From NCBI GenBank assembly GCA_910589415.1, contig OU342637.1:42438162-42502161 (forward strand): a DNA stretch of 64,000 nucleotides. Direction: 5' to 3'. Below, piece after piece: positions 42,275 to 52,689 of this stretch. A program made the translations under genes and the position numbers. The notes under the pieces were generated by a model. It was not told the origin of the DNA. It did not search any database and was given only the letters and a program-made list of their open reading frames with translations. The stretch is from Malachius bipustulatus (Eukaryota > Arthropoda > Insecta > Coleoptera > Melyridae). Each line of letters begins with the position of its first letter. The stretch's first letter is position 1.

Positions 42275-42545
42275 GCTTTAACATATAATTTGATGTCTTA
42301 GCTTCAATTCTCCTCGATTAATGTAGCACTTTAAACGAAAAACAAAAAAGTTTTTCGCTTGTGCAAAATTAGCTTGCACTTATTAAATCGATGAAATGGT
42401 TCGCAATTTCTTTTTTATTTTTTTTCACATTCAATTATGAATGGTTCTGAAAATTAGAAGAGCAATCGCAACGACAATTAAATCACCTACATGCGGGTGA
42501 AAAAAGTATTCAAATTGGTCTTTTAATAACTAAGATATGACTAGT
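42275..42545. repeat. Dispersed repeat shared with 52110-52385
   Basis: Blocks GGCTTCAATTC/AGCTTCAATTC, TTTAAACGAAAAA, AAAATTAGCTTGCAC/AAAATTAGCTTACAC and CGCAACGACAATTAA occur in the same order and spacing in both intervals. Similarity about 75-80% by eye. Confidence 0.65.
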
Positions 42546-42624
42546 TTAAAAAATAAAATGTGTAGGATGAAGTATTGGACGTACTACATATACCTACTCG
42601 ATCATCGCTACATATTTGAAAGGC

Positions 42625-42715
42625 ACCTTTAGCTCAGTTAGTTAGGCAAGCGAACCCTTGCCTAAATAGTAAACTGTTGATGCGGGTTCGAAACCACGAG
42701 AGGGCTATTCTTTTT
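42625..42715 (+). tRNA. tRNA-like sequence (degenerate tRNA or SINE head)
   Basis: TAGCTCAGTTAGTTAGGC fits a pol III A box and D-arm, GGGTTCGAAACC fits the B box and T-loop, and a run of nine T follows at about 42711-42719 (pol III terminator-like). The acceptor and anticodon stems do not pair well, so no amino acid is assigned. It is more likely a tRNA pseudogene or the start of a SINE than a working tRNA. Confidence 0.4.
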
Positions 42716-42872
42716 TTTTGGTAGGTAGGTGGTTTTCCGCTTTCCCCCCCAAAAAAATCGGATTATTTTTTCATTATATTCATTATAAAAAAAAAAAATA
42801 GGAAGAAAATATTTATTATTGAATCGCATAAAAATACACTATTTCTGCGATTGATGCGCAAGAAGGTTTTTT

Positions 42873-43726
42873 TTAATTTGCAAATGCTACGAACCTTTTT
42901 ACTTCTGCTCCCTCGGTTGGGACTGGATAGTTTTTCATTGCAGAGATTTTTTCTGGATCTGGTGCTATGCCTTCAGACGAAATTACGTGACCTAAGTACA
43001 ATACCTTCTTTTGTAAGAATTGACACTTTTGAGGATTAAGCTTCAGATTTGCTTTTCGCAGTCTGAGTAGAACTTTATTGAGATTTACATTGTGCTGTTC
43101 TAAGTTGTTACCAAAAACGATTAGATCGTCTAGGTAAATGAAACAACTTTCGTAGTTTAATCCGGCCATAGCAAGAGTCATGGCTCGAGAAAAACAGCTT
43201 GGGCTCGTTTTGAGACCCATTGGCGCTCTAGTCATTTGAAATTGACCCTTGTCGGTCGTGAACGCCGTGTAAGGTCTAGAGTTTTCCTCGAGTTCTAGCT
43301 GATGGTATCCATGATAAAGGTCTAAATGTGTGAAGTATATTGCACCTGATAAAGCATCTAGGATCTCGTCTTTTTCGGCACTATGAGAAGAGGTGCTGAC
43401 CATTCTGAGCAAGCTGGCTCGATTATTCGGTCAGCGAGCATTCTATCAATCTGATTATTAATTTCGCTCTTCTGTGCGTGTGGTAGCCGATATGGTTTAA
43501 TGTATGACGCATTAGCACCTGGTTGCAATTTAATGCTCTGTTTACATGCGGTTGTTACTGAAAGTGCATCGCCTTCTAAAAAGAACACGTCTGCATATTT
43601 CGCACGTAACTTCTGAATAGATTGTTGTTCTTCCTGGTTCAGTGCATCTGTATTAATTATGTCAAAAAGTCTTTCGATTCTTTCAACGGTCATTCTGGGT
43701 TTCTCTATTTTTTGGAGCTCGTAATT
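42873..43726 (-). pseudogene. pol: Gypsy pol: linker and reverse transcriptase (deleted, truncated)
   Basis: From the SINE junction the frame gives EKPRMTVERIERLFD, then the RT entry ADRIIEPACSEWSAPLLIVPKK. Immediately after PKK the sequence jumps to DEILDALSGAIYFTHLDL, so the conserved block between them (about 45 residues that include the RT 'DYRxLN' motif) is deleted and the frame shifts near 43380. Downstream are APMGLKTSPSCFSRAM and CFIYLDDLIVFG (YLDD catalytic box), then LGHVISSEGIAPDPEKI. The frame ends at 42873 shortly after, without RNase H or integrase. Clearly non-functional. Confidence 0.85.
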
Positions 43727-43995
43727 TTTTTTTTTTTTTACAGAGGGAGCATCGGTCTTAACTGTGTAGGTAAGACATAGTCGCTCCACTCTGGTAATTT
43801 GGCTTTGAGACGAACTCATTAGCCACGCACACTTATAAATTATATTTGCCTTTTAAACGTTCAATCGCTTGTTTTACTTTTCACAGACATTCGAAAATGA
43901 ATCTGAAAAGGAAAGCGGGCCGAGGTGAGTTTCGAACCCGCGATCTATGGCTTCGTGAGCCAGCGGAGAACCACTAGGCCACGCAAGTCACTAAA
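43727..43995 (-). mobile_element. 269-bp tRNA-derived SINE with 12-bp target duplication
   Basis: GAGCTCGTAATT occurs on both sides (43715-43726 and 43996-44007). On the minus strand the element starts with a tRNA-like head containing TGGCCTAGTGG (A box) and GGGTTCGAAACT (B box), has a body of unknown origin, and ends CCCTCTGT followed by a poly(A) run. Removing it and one duplicate rejoins the Gypsy pol frame. Confidence 0.93.
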
Positions 43996-43999
43996 GAGC

Positions 44000-44646
44000 T
44001 CGTAATTTGAAAATTGTTCAGTTTTGGGCTTAAAATTCTTTATTTTAACTTCATTGTTTGTCGTGTTTAAAATTTTTACTGGAATTATATTATTTCTAGG
44101 TTTTACTAGCGTGCTTGCAATAAAGACTTCTTCGCATACCGGCTCTGGTATGATGACACATTCGCTTGTGCCGTTCCACTTTAGATATCTTATTACCTCG
44201 CATCTTGCGGGTATTGACAGACAATCGTCGTATTTTGATTCTAAAGGGATAGTGGTTTTCTCGCAATCCTATTAGAATGAGAATGTGAATTTTTCATAGT
44301 CTAGCACACACATGAATTTTTTGGAAAAAATCTGCTCCTAGAACTCCGTTTGTTCCGGTTCCAAAATCATTTACTACTAGAAATTCGTGATTAAGATTCT
44401 TATTTCCTATGCTACAATTAATATTAGTAGTCCCCAATGAGTAAATTGCTCCATTCACTCCTTCGATTCTTATTCTATTTTTCCTAGTTACTCTAATTTG
44501 TTCGTCTAGACATGACGAAAATATGACGCTAACTGATGCGCCTGAATCTAAAAGAAATCTTAATTCTCTATTTCCTATATTTAATCTTATGCTATTAAGT
44601 CCATTCAAGCTTAGAATTACATTCGTACTGCTATTTAGTTCATTGG
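44000..44646 (-). pseudogene. pol: Gypsy pol: aspartic protease and linker
   Basis: The frame overlaps the end of gag in the -1 phase, next to a T-run suited to ribosomal slippage. It contains LRFLLDSGASVSVIF, the DSGA active site of retroelement aspartic proteases, and TNGVLGADFF, matching the second conserved block. After ADFFQK a frameshift (about 44325) and two adjacent stops (TAA TAG, about 44275) interrupt the frame. The downstream linker can still be read to the SINE junction. This retropepsin would have processed the Gag-Pol precursor. Confidence 0.8.
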
Positions 44647-45855
44647 GCTTTTCTGAAAAAACTTATCTTTGTTTTTTGTTTCAGTTTCCTCACAATTCGA
44701 AATTGAGGGATCCGTATTATTGGCTATGAAGTAGCTAGTTTTCTGATTACCGCGCTTATTACGCGTATTTGGAACACCCCGGTTTTTCCAACTTCCTCTA
44801 CTATTTCCTTGATATTCGCCAGGGTTAGGGTTTCCCATCTTATTGTTATTATAACCGAAGTTATTATAATGGATTGGATTCTTTTGGAATCCTCTGGGAT
44901 TGTTTCTTCTGAAGACGTTGTTACCAGGGCCGCTATAAAATTTTCCTCTACCTCTTTGGGAATGGTGCATTCCGAAAATCTTTTGCGATGTTCTATCGCC
45001 TTTGCTGGTAATTTCTTCGTCCAGTGCTGCCGTAATTGACTCTTTTAGAGTTTCGTAATTTCTGGCTTTGATAATGGTTTTGATAGCATTATCATTCAAT
45101 CCATTTGAAAATGAGCTAATTGCCAATTTTTCATTGGTCTTTCTAAGACACCTCGATAGTTCCTCATTGCCATCTGCCTGGGCAATCGTGAGGTTTATCA
45201 TTAAGTCCTCGATTTTTCTACCAAAATCAGAAATGGACTTATTGTTTTGTCGAGCGGTGTGAAGCTCCAAAGAAATCGATGGTGCCAATTTCTTTGTCAA
45301 AAGGTGCTTGTTCATGTCAGCCATAAGTGCCTCTACTGAATCATACGTCGTGCTGAGACGCATTTTTGCTGCTTGCGATAGCTTGGTCATGAGTACGTAA
45401 TTGATTAGCATTTTCTTCCCTTCATTGTTTAGCATTGCCTCATAAAATTTAATTCCATCTATCAATTGTCTTGTGGTATTTTCTGAATTGTCCATGTTGG
45501 GTAATAACCCGGAGGCAGTTTTAATATCGAACGCTTCCCCCATTGTTAAAATATTTTCAGAAAGAATTGACACCCTATCGTTTAAAATCGCATCTATTTG
45601 TAAAAATAGTCTGTCTGTTTCACCTATACATCGTCTAATTTCGTCTTTAAGGTCTGTGCCTGGTAGACTTTTATTAAAATTTTCCCTACTTTGACTAAAA
45701 ATCTGTTTATATTTATTAAGTCTCTCTATATATTTATCTACGACTTGCCTATTCTCTCTTCTACTTTGATTATCTTTAATAATATTTTTTGAAAAATTTG
45801 CTAAGTCTGCATAAATTTTCCTTAAAGTTTCGGCTAAGTCCTCTGGATTATTCAT
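44635..45855 (-). CDS. gag: Gag of the Gypsy element, complete ORF
   Basis: 406 codons from ATG 45855, uninterrupted. The N-terminal third is helical and charged (DKYIERLNKYKQIFSQSREN). The middle has MLINYVLMTKLSQAAKMRL and ELHTARQNNKSISDFGRKIE, the LHxxRQ and SVxDFxxKIE-type signature of capsid proteins of the gypsy/errantivirus lineage. The C-terminus is Asn/Arg/Gly-rich (QRGRGKFYSGPGNNVFRRNN) and replaces a CCHC knuckle as the nucleic-acid-binding region. It ends at TAG/TAA 44635 in a region overlapping pol. It is the best-preserved part of this element. Confidence 0.85.
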   Translation of the reverse strand: MNNPEDLAETLRKIYADLANFSKNIIKDNQSRRENRQVVDKYIERLNKYKQIFSQSRENFNKSLPGTDLKDEIRRCIGETDRLFLQIDAILNDRVSILSENILTMGEAFDIKTASGLLPNMDNSENTTRQLIDGIKFYEAMLNNEGKKMLINYVLMTKLSQAAKMRLSTTYDSVEALMADMNKHLLTKKLAPSISLELHTARQNNKSISDFGRKIEDLMINLTIAQADGNEELSRCLRKTNEKLAISSFSNGLNDNAIKTIIKARNYETLKESITAALDEEITSKGDRTSQKIFGMHHSQRGRGKFYSGPGNNVFRRNNPRGFQKNPIHYNNFGYNNNKMGNPNPGEYQGNSRGSWKNRGVPNTRNKRGNQKTSYFIANNTDPSISNCEETETKNKDKFFQKSPMN

Positions 45856-45922
45856 TTATTACACTAATAAAAATTTTTAAGTATAGGTAAAACTATTTAA
45901 ATTACAGACACATCCTAGCAAT

Positions 45923-46184
45923 AAAAATAAATAAATATCTTATGGCTGTGGTAAAGCCCAAGTGTCAGAAGTTTTCAAGTAGCCTCAAGGGCCTCTGACG
46001 TAACTTAACGACTGCTGTGAAGCAGCCGGGACCCCCTTTTTAACGTACCTCCCGGAGCACGATCGGTCACGGAACTTTTTTATTTACCACTATAATTGGT
46101 CACCCATCTAAGTACTGACCAAGAAAAGTCATGCTGCACTTTAGAGATCGTTTGACCGAAACTCTAGCAGCTTGGCTATTGTGA
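45923..46184 (-). mobile_element. 5S-rRNA-derived SINE (copy 1) with 9-bp target duplication
   Basis: The minus strand starts GGTCACAATAGCCAAGC and contains GGTCAGTACTTAGATGGGTG, the internal control region of 5S rRNA, which marks the SINE3 class. The 3' half has CTCCGGGAGGTACGTTAAAA and GTCCCGGCTGC, a body widely seen in insect SINEs. CCTAGCAAT flanks both ends (45914-45922 and 46185-46193). The 3' end is TTTATTTATTTTTA. Confidence 0.85.
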
Positions 46185-46374
46185 CCTAGCAATGATTATA
46201 GAAAATACCATAGCAAAAAAAAATATATACGAAAACGATAGATTTTTACATAATAAAATGAAATAAATAAAATAAAATAAAATATTCTAATAAATAATAA
46301 ATAAAATCGATGGTGCTTTCTTGTAAATGTTCGTTCATAATAAAGTTTATGGTTAAAAGTACTCACTCAGTAAT

Positions 46375-46599
46375 TTAGACTGTCTCCTGAGATAATTCAA
46401 CTTCTTCTGGGGTCTTCCCAGAGTGACACTTCCGGGTGATGCAGCGCTCCTCTATCTTCTCGCATCCCCATACCATTATGATTAGAAGTCCCCCGATGAG
46501 GAACATGGCAGCTCCCACAATACAGATGAGCCAAACAAAGTCGGCCAGGAACTTCGCTTCTAAGGCTTCCGCTTCTTCCTTGGATAGTGGCAATTCCAT
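46375..46599 (-). CDS. Single-pass membrane protein ORF, 74 aa, unknown
   Basis: From ATG 46599 the protein reads MELPLSKEEAEALEAKFLAD, then a clear transmembrane helix (FVWLICIVGAAMFLIGGLLI), then a Cys-containing basic juxtamembrane part (CEKIEERCITRKCHSG) and an acidic end. The frame is open for a few codons upstream (NCTTGPPVE, with a possible N-glycosylation site), so it might be the last exon of a receptor-like host gene. It could also be the transmembrane end of an env-like ORF, but there is no supporting retroviral context. I do not recognise it. Imperfect 34-bp repeats (GGCAGGATCAGAAGC, 46628-46705) lie just upstream. Confidence 0.4.
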   Translation of the reverse strand: MELPLSKEEAEALEAKFLADFVWLICIVGAAMFLIGGLLIIMVWGCEKIEERCITRKCHSGKTPEEVELSQETV

Positions 46600-46719
46600 T
46601 TCTACAGGTGGACCAGTAGTACAATTTCAGTGGCAGGATCAGAAGCTTGAGTCCGTTTCGATGGCAGGATCAGAAGCCAGGGTCCGTTTCGAAGGCAGGA
46701 TCGCCATGTGATAATCTCG

Positions 46720-47794
46720 CAATCTCGGTATGTGGTAGATTGGGATTATTGGTCCATTAAAGTCAGGATCGTCATGCGGTAGAAGGTGGTGGTGAGGTTG
46801 GAGACACTTACTTGGTTTTAATTGGTTTTATTAACAAATAACAATACATAGTTAAACTTAACTAATAAGACTAATTGACTAATGATTAATCAAACTAATC
46901 ATCATCATAATAATAACAATACTAATCTGTTACATTACGTATTTAACTCTATTTATATTCTATGTGGTTCGAGGTCGCTGGAGGTGCTTACATATCTAGA
47001 ACTCAAAGATGCTTACTGGGCAAAGCCGCGTTCCTTCATGTTTATAAACAAGCTTGTTTTATTAGTTCAATGCCAGGTTACGCAAGACATCTGTCTGTAT
47101 ACTTTAATTGTCTTATTGATAATATTTAGTTGTTACCAATTCAGGTAATAATCTTTGGTTTCCCTTACACACCTGTTATCTCGGACACCCTATAAAATAT
47201 TTAGTGCATATTTATGTTTTTATCAAAGTGTTTTATTATAAAAATCGAATTACACCTACAGGAGTTGAAAAGGGTAAAAAAATATAAAAGGGTATTTTTA
47301 TAGACGGAAAGTGGCTGCATTCCACCCACATCTGGTATAATAATAGTCCAACCAAACCCTAACTGACTGAACATGAACATTCTACTCTACCTTCTCTACT
47401 TCTCTACCAACAAAACATCTCTCATCTCTTTCTAAATTAGGTATATGATAGGGCAGGGAGCTGAATAATATTGTTCTTTCTTCTTCTCTATCTGTATCTG
47501 ACTGTATCATTAATTCGCATTCGGCATTCCTTATTCTGTATCTGGTTTAAGTGGTAGTGTAATCGTAATTAAACTATAATAATAATTATTAAATTACTAA
47601 TTTGGTGTAAGCGTGTAAGTATGGTGTAAGTGTCTGTGCTGTGTGGGGTAGGGTGGGTGTGGGTGTGTTGTGTTAGTGTTATTATTAATCATTTTTGAAA
47701 GAAAGAAAATTAGACGATTAGGTAAGTAGGTAATGCCTAATTTGGTATACCCCTAATTTTATTACCTATAATATCTTTTAATAGTTTCTATGTA
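46720..47794. other. No gene recognised
   Basis: AT-rich sequence with TTAATTGGTTTTATTAAC runs and a GT-rich stretch at 47620-47680. The part around 46810-47100 has LTR-like composition but no partner was found. Confidence 0.3.
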
Positions 47795-48571
47795 TAGTGT
47801 GTTTCACTTTAAATGGAATCACCTCAATAACTTTTTTATTTTTTGATGAATATAATAAAAGTTCTTTCTTTATGTAAAGCTCCCGAGGCTTTCTTAAATG
47901 GGTAAACAACATTTCAGTCATAGCCAATAACTAGGCCTACCGTGATCAAAAATTAGCGCTGAAAATTGAAAAAACGTACTATAGGCATTTTTTTTCAGTA
48001 TTTAACAAAGTTGTTTGAAATCACCTCAAACCCCCAAATTTCAAGTTTGGTTGAAACCAAAAAATCCCTAAAAATGTTTGCCTTTCTGCAGTCATATAAA
48101 GTGCAATTTATTTAAACAAGTAAAATCAAAAATAAATTATTTTATTAGGAGAGTGACATAACATAATATTTATTAAATGTCTCCTGTACCTACCTATTGT
48201 TTATAAATCATGGCAATCTTGTATAAGAATAAAATTGAAATGATAGTCTTGAAATTTTTTTTGTTATTTTTTGTTTTCAACCAAACTCGAGATTTGGGGG
48301 TTTGAGGTTATTTCAAACAACTTTTTTAAATAAAATTTTCCGAAAAAATACCTAATGCGACTAATGCCTATGTTTTTTCAACTTTCAGCGCAAATTTTTG
48401 ATCATAGTATACCTACCTACCTATAGGCTAGTTATTTACTACTACTAAAATGTTATTTACCCATTTAAGAAGGGTTCAGGAGCTTTACATCAAGAAAAAA
48501 AGTTTTTTTTTAATTCATCAAACAATAAAAAAGTTATTGAGGTGATTCCATTTGTAAAGTGGAACACACTG
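47795..48571. mobile_element. 777-bp TA-target MITE with (T/C)AGTGTGTT ends
   Basis: TAGTGTGTTTCACTTTAAAT...GGAATCACCTCAATAACTTT is mirrored by AAAGTTATTGAGGTGATTCC...GTGGAACACACTG. Further matching blocks lie inside (CAAACCCCCAAATTTC/GAGATTTGGGGGTTTG). TA on both sides. No ORF. Confidence 0.85.
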
Positions 48572-48966
48572 TATTAGGTGTAGGTATTTTTACAGTCAAC
48601 AAACAAAAATATTGCATACTTGTAGTAAGTATTTTGAAACAAAAAAAATTTAAGACTCATTTACGTTTAATTGAATAATAATAACAATTAGGTACGTTAG
48701 TTAATAATATGCTATCTTTTTGTCTCTGCAGTGCTTTTTTACTTTGAGATTTTTTACGTTATTTTTGTTAAGACTTATCATAATTAGGTACCTATTATGT
48801 GCTATTCTTCAAAATTAGGGAAAATTTTAATTAGCCTTTCGGATATAGTGTGTTAGTTTCAACTCACTTGATATACAGGTGTGTTCTATAAGCTTCTATA
48901 AGAGTTATATAATATACTTAATTAAAAATTATTATAAAATTTTCTTTGAAATGAAATTTATTTCTA

Positions 48967-49111
48967 GCTGCAGTTTCGTCTGACGGAGCAAAACCTAACG
49001 ATGCCTTGAGAAAACATTTTCTAATTATTTGGGACAATATACTGTTCTTGGACCGGAAAGAAGAAAGGAAATTTCAAGCTGAGCCATTTAAATGTTACGA
49101 ATATCATAAAT
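48967..49111 (+). pseudogene. Possible isolated exon (about 48 codons)
   Basis: A TTATTTCTAG acceptor-like sequence precedes, and ATA|GTAAGTG, donor-like, follows an open stretch that reads AAVSSDGAKPNDALRKHFL and ends CYEYHK. The DGAKPNDALRKHF part vaguely resembles the C-terminus of Harbinger transposases. Alternatively the TAG at 49110 simply ends the frame. Weak call. Confidence 0.25.
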
Positions 49112-49222
49112 AGTAAGTGTTATTTTTAAGCTTACCTATTAGTATGTAAAATATAGTTCAAAATTTACAATTAAGTGAGATAAAATGGTATGCGTGAAAT
49201 TTATAAAGTAAATAAATAAATA

Positions 49223-49484
49223 AATATATATAAATATCGTATGGCTGTGGTAAAGCCCAAGTGTCAGAAGTTTTCAAGTAGCCCAAGGGCCTCTGACATA
49301 ACTTAACGACTGCTGTGAAGCAGCCGGGACCCCCTTTTTAACGTACCTCCCGGAGCACGATCGGTCACGGAACTTTTTTATTTACCACTATAATTGGTCA
49401 CCCATCTAAGTACTGACCAAGAAAAGTCATGCTGCACTTTAGAGATCGTTTGACTGAAACTCTAGCAGCTTGGCTATTGTGACC
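49223..49484 (-). mobile_element. 5S-rRNA-derived SINE (copy 2)
   Basis: Almost identical to the copy at 45923-46184, same orientation, differing at only a handful of bases (for example TAGCCCAAGG versus TAGCCTCAAGG, and GACTGAAAC versus GACCGAAAC). No target duplication is evident right at its ends. Confidence 0.85.
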
Positions 49485-49769
49485 GATATTAATAAATGTT
49501 AATATTTATAAAGTAATTTTATTATTGGAAAGTCAATATAAAAAAGATTTAAATTATTTTCATATTTTTAATTAGGTGTATGTATGATTTTCAGGCGCCG
49601 TGAAAAGAGCGTTTTCCACAATTAGAGGACAGTGAATTCGAGAGGGACGTCATGGCTTGCTGCATCTACAAGAAATAAACGCAGATATACCTATTATATG
49701 TGTACAATAATGCAATAACAATAATTTAGTGTAAAAAGGCAAAGTAATTAAAAAAATCATTTTAAAGTA

Positions 49770-50627
49770 CAGGGTGCGGCGCGAGAACCTTAGGGCATTT
49801 TTATATGGAGAAGTCCTGGGAGTAGAAGTCTAAAAATTTTTACGTGTATAACTTCGGTTTTGACGAGCTGAACTAAAATATTCACAACCCCTCACCATTT
49901 CCGGTTATACCGGAAGTTGTCATCAACTATCTTATTTTAAATGGGACAACCTGTATATTATTACATTTTCAGATTGCCTGAAAAAATGTAATAAAAATGG
50001 TCTTTATAGTTCAAAATTGGAACTAGTGGTTTATGAGTTATAAACAAATGAAAATCGCAATTTTCCATTTTCAGAGCAGCTTAGGTCGAAAACGGGTCAA
50101 GATATCGGAAAACGGCTTACATGTCCCTATCTTAACGTTTCACGTAGTCAATGGTGCTGATGAAATTTGTATACAAAGTGATGAAAAATCAGCGATTAAA
50201 AAAAAAAATTACCTAATCAAAAAAAAAATTTTCGTAGGTACTCCAGCGTAGTATACAAAAAGTTAGAATAGGAACACGTAAGCCGTTTTCCGATATCTTG
50301 ACCCGTTTTCAAGCTAAGCTGCTTTGAAAATGGAAAATTGCAATTTTCATTTGTTTATAACTCATTAATTGGTCGTTACAAATTTGAACTGTAAACATCA
50401 TTTTTATTACTGTTTTTCAGGCAATCCGAAAATGTAATAATATACAGAGTGTACCATTTAAAAAAAGAAAAATATGGCAACTTCCGGTAAAACCGGAAGT
50501 GGTGTGAGATTGTGAATATTTTAGTTCAGCTAGTCAAAACCAAAATTATACACGTACAAATTTTTAGACTTCTACTCCCAGGACTTCTCCATATAAAAAT
50601 GCCCTAAGTTTCTCGCGCCTCACCCTG
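49770..50627. mobile_element. 858-bp foldback MITE (copy 1), TA target
   Basis: The ends CAGGGTGCGGCGCGAGAACC and CTCGCGCCTCACCCTG are flanked by TA. The arms run nearly to the centre, with CTTCCGGTTATACCGGAAG palindromes in each. It has exactly the same length as the copy at 60335-61192, which lies in the opposite orientation. No transposase. Confidence 0.9.
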
Positions 50628-50689
50628 TATACCTCTATCTGTTGTCATTATATTTTCAGCCATATAGTTTACCTACTCACATCCCATTA

Positions 50690-52109
50690 TACAGGGTGGT
50701 GTTCCAGTTTGTATGTTTATAACTCCGGCTAACGCTAGAATAAGTAAAAACAAACATATTTTTTCCTAGAAGTATTGCTCTAAAACGTTTTATTTTTCAC
50801 ATACAGGGTATTAAAATTTTATTAAAATATGGCTTTTTCGAAAAAACCTTGAATATACTTTTCCCAATATTGTTGAAATTTGGCAGTTTCATGTGCTGTA
50901 GTAAGGGGCTAATTAAGCTCTAAATGTATGAAAATTATTCTTCCGAGATCGATGAAATCGTTATCGAGGAAGTATACGGAGCCTACCGCCCGATTTTTGT
51001 CTGTCAGTAGGTCGCAAGTTCTGTGACTTTTGCTAGGAAACACTCTAGAGGCGCCATTTTTCGTCGTAGGAAGTTGAAATTTTGCTCGATTGAAGCGGCG
51101 CACGGTCCGACGATGCCTATTGAAAATGAGCGTGATCCGTTACCGGGAAGTGTCTTTTTTTCGGGAATTTCGGGATTTTTCGGGAATCTGCTAGGAAACA
51201 CTCTAAGTGTCCGAAAGTTGCACCGATCGGGATGAAACTCGGTAGGGACGAAGCTGGTGACCCCCGAATACGACCTATTGAAAATGGGCCGGATCCGAGA
51301 ATTTTAAGGCCCCCGTTCAGGGCCGTATTTTTTTTTAAAACGTCCCGACATAAGGATTTGTTTCTCGGTAACGGTACGTTGCGGACACATTCTGCAAGTA
51401 CAGTTACTTAGGGAAAGGATAGACGTACAAACTTTGTAGAAATCGTTTTTCGAAAAAATAATTAGGTGAGCGGTAATCGGCTCTCAAAAATTGAGGACAT
51501 CGTATTCGCATGATTTTGCGAATAATTCGGATTTTTTTTCAAAAATTATTTGACAGATCGAAAAAATAACAAAACAGCGAGATAGAGCCGTTCGTTACCT
51601 ACCAAAAAGATGATGATGATGTTTACGTGACAAGTCGGCAAAAGTGACTTATTCGAAAAAAAACAAAAAAATCAGCTTTGGTTTAAAATAGAATAAAAAC
51701 CCACAAAAAAAATTTTTTTCGAAAACGGTTCATCCTAGCGAAAAATCAAATCAGACCTTTTTTGAACAATTCTTCAAGTGCTATTTTTTTATTCGAAACA
51801 TTTTCCCGAAAAATTCCCTGTTTGGGAGCGGCAATTGTTTCTTCAATTGAACAAATTGACCAAATGCTACTCTTTATCGCATGCTTTCGAATTTTTTTCG
51901 AAATATTGTCGACCTATCGAAAAATTAATAAAACTGTATGATAGAGACGTTCTTCACCTACAAAAAATATAGATATAGTTTTTTTTCTAAACCGTTGGAG
52001 AAACTGTCAAAATTCGGAAAAACTTCGGCAGGTCATTGAAACGGTTCAGACGTGTTTCACATATATCTTCTTCCATCGATGACATAGTTGAACTTTTGTA
52101 AGATTTTTT
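50690..52109. other. Non-coding sequence, repeat debris
   Basis: TATACAGGGTGGTGTTCCAG at about 50689 and ACATACAGGGTATT at about 50801 are further MITE-type ends. CTAGGAAACACTCTA occurs twice (51033 and 51190), suggesting a local duplication of about 157 bp. No gene seen. Confidence 0.4.
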
Positions 52110-52385
52110 TTCTTCAACACTAAATTTGAAGTTTTGGCTTCAATTCATCTCGATTATGTTTAAACGAAAAATAAAAAATTTCCTCGCTGCTCGAAAATTA
52201 GCTTACACTTTTATTTTTATTAAAAAATCGATAAATTAATTTTTTATTATTTTTTTTGTCTTCTTCTTTATGCACGATTGGGAAAATTGAAAGGACAGTC
52301 GCAACGACAATTAATTAACGTAAATGATGGTGAAAAAATTATCCACATTGGTCATTTAACAACGAAGATATGACAATTTATATGA
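52110..52385. repeat. Dispersed repeat shared with 42275-42545
   Basis: Same orientation and order of blocks as the 42-kb copy. Confidence 0.65.
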
Positions 52386-52689
52386 AATTGTTAATAATAC
52401 GTCTCGGCATTTCGCCGTCGTCGGGAAACTTTAATGAAGTTTTGACGTGCCGGAGCGCCGGCTCGGTCGTTTGTTGCCCCGCTTTCATTAATTAATTATT
52501 ATAATGATGGTTATGCATGCGCCGATCCTGTTCGGGCTAATTTCTGTTTTTTTTTATGCATTTTTTTAATAATTGTTTTGACAATTAATTGCGATGTACT
52601 ATTGGTCTTTCACTAATATTTTGAAGTGATTATTATTTGCAAAATTTGAAAAATGCGCCGTGAAAAATAGAGTAAAGAACTTAATGTCA

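Larger units (their letters stand above)
42873..45855 (-). mobile_element. Decayed Ty3/Gypsy element (gag, protease, partial RT)
   Basis: The minus-strand order gag, protease, RT is that of Ty3/Gypsy. RT is cut off at 42873 (before RNase H), where unrelated sequence (CTTCTTGCGCATCAATCGCA, also found inverted near 11250) begins. No LTR or primer site could be found next to gag. A tRNA-SINE is inserted between protease and RT. Confidence 0.85.

Noticed and set aside
42625..42715. Functional tRNA gene
   Set aside because: A and B boxes are good but acceptor and anticodon stems do not pair, so it is listed only as tRNA-like.
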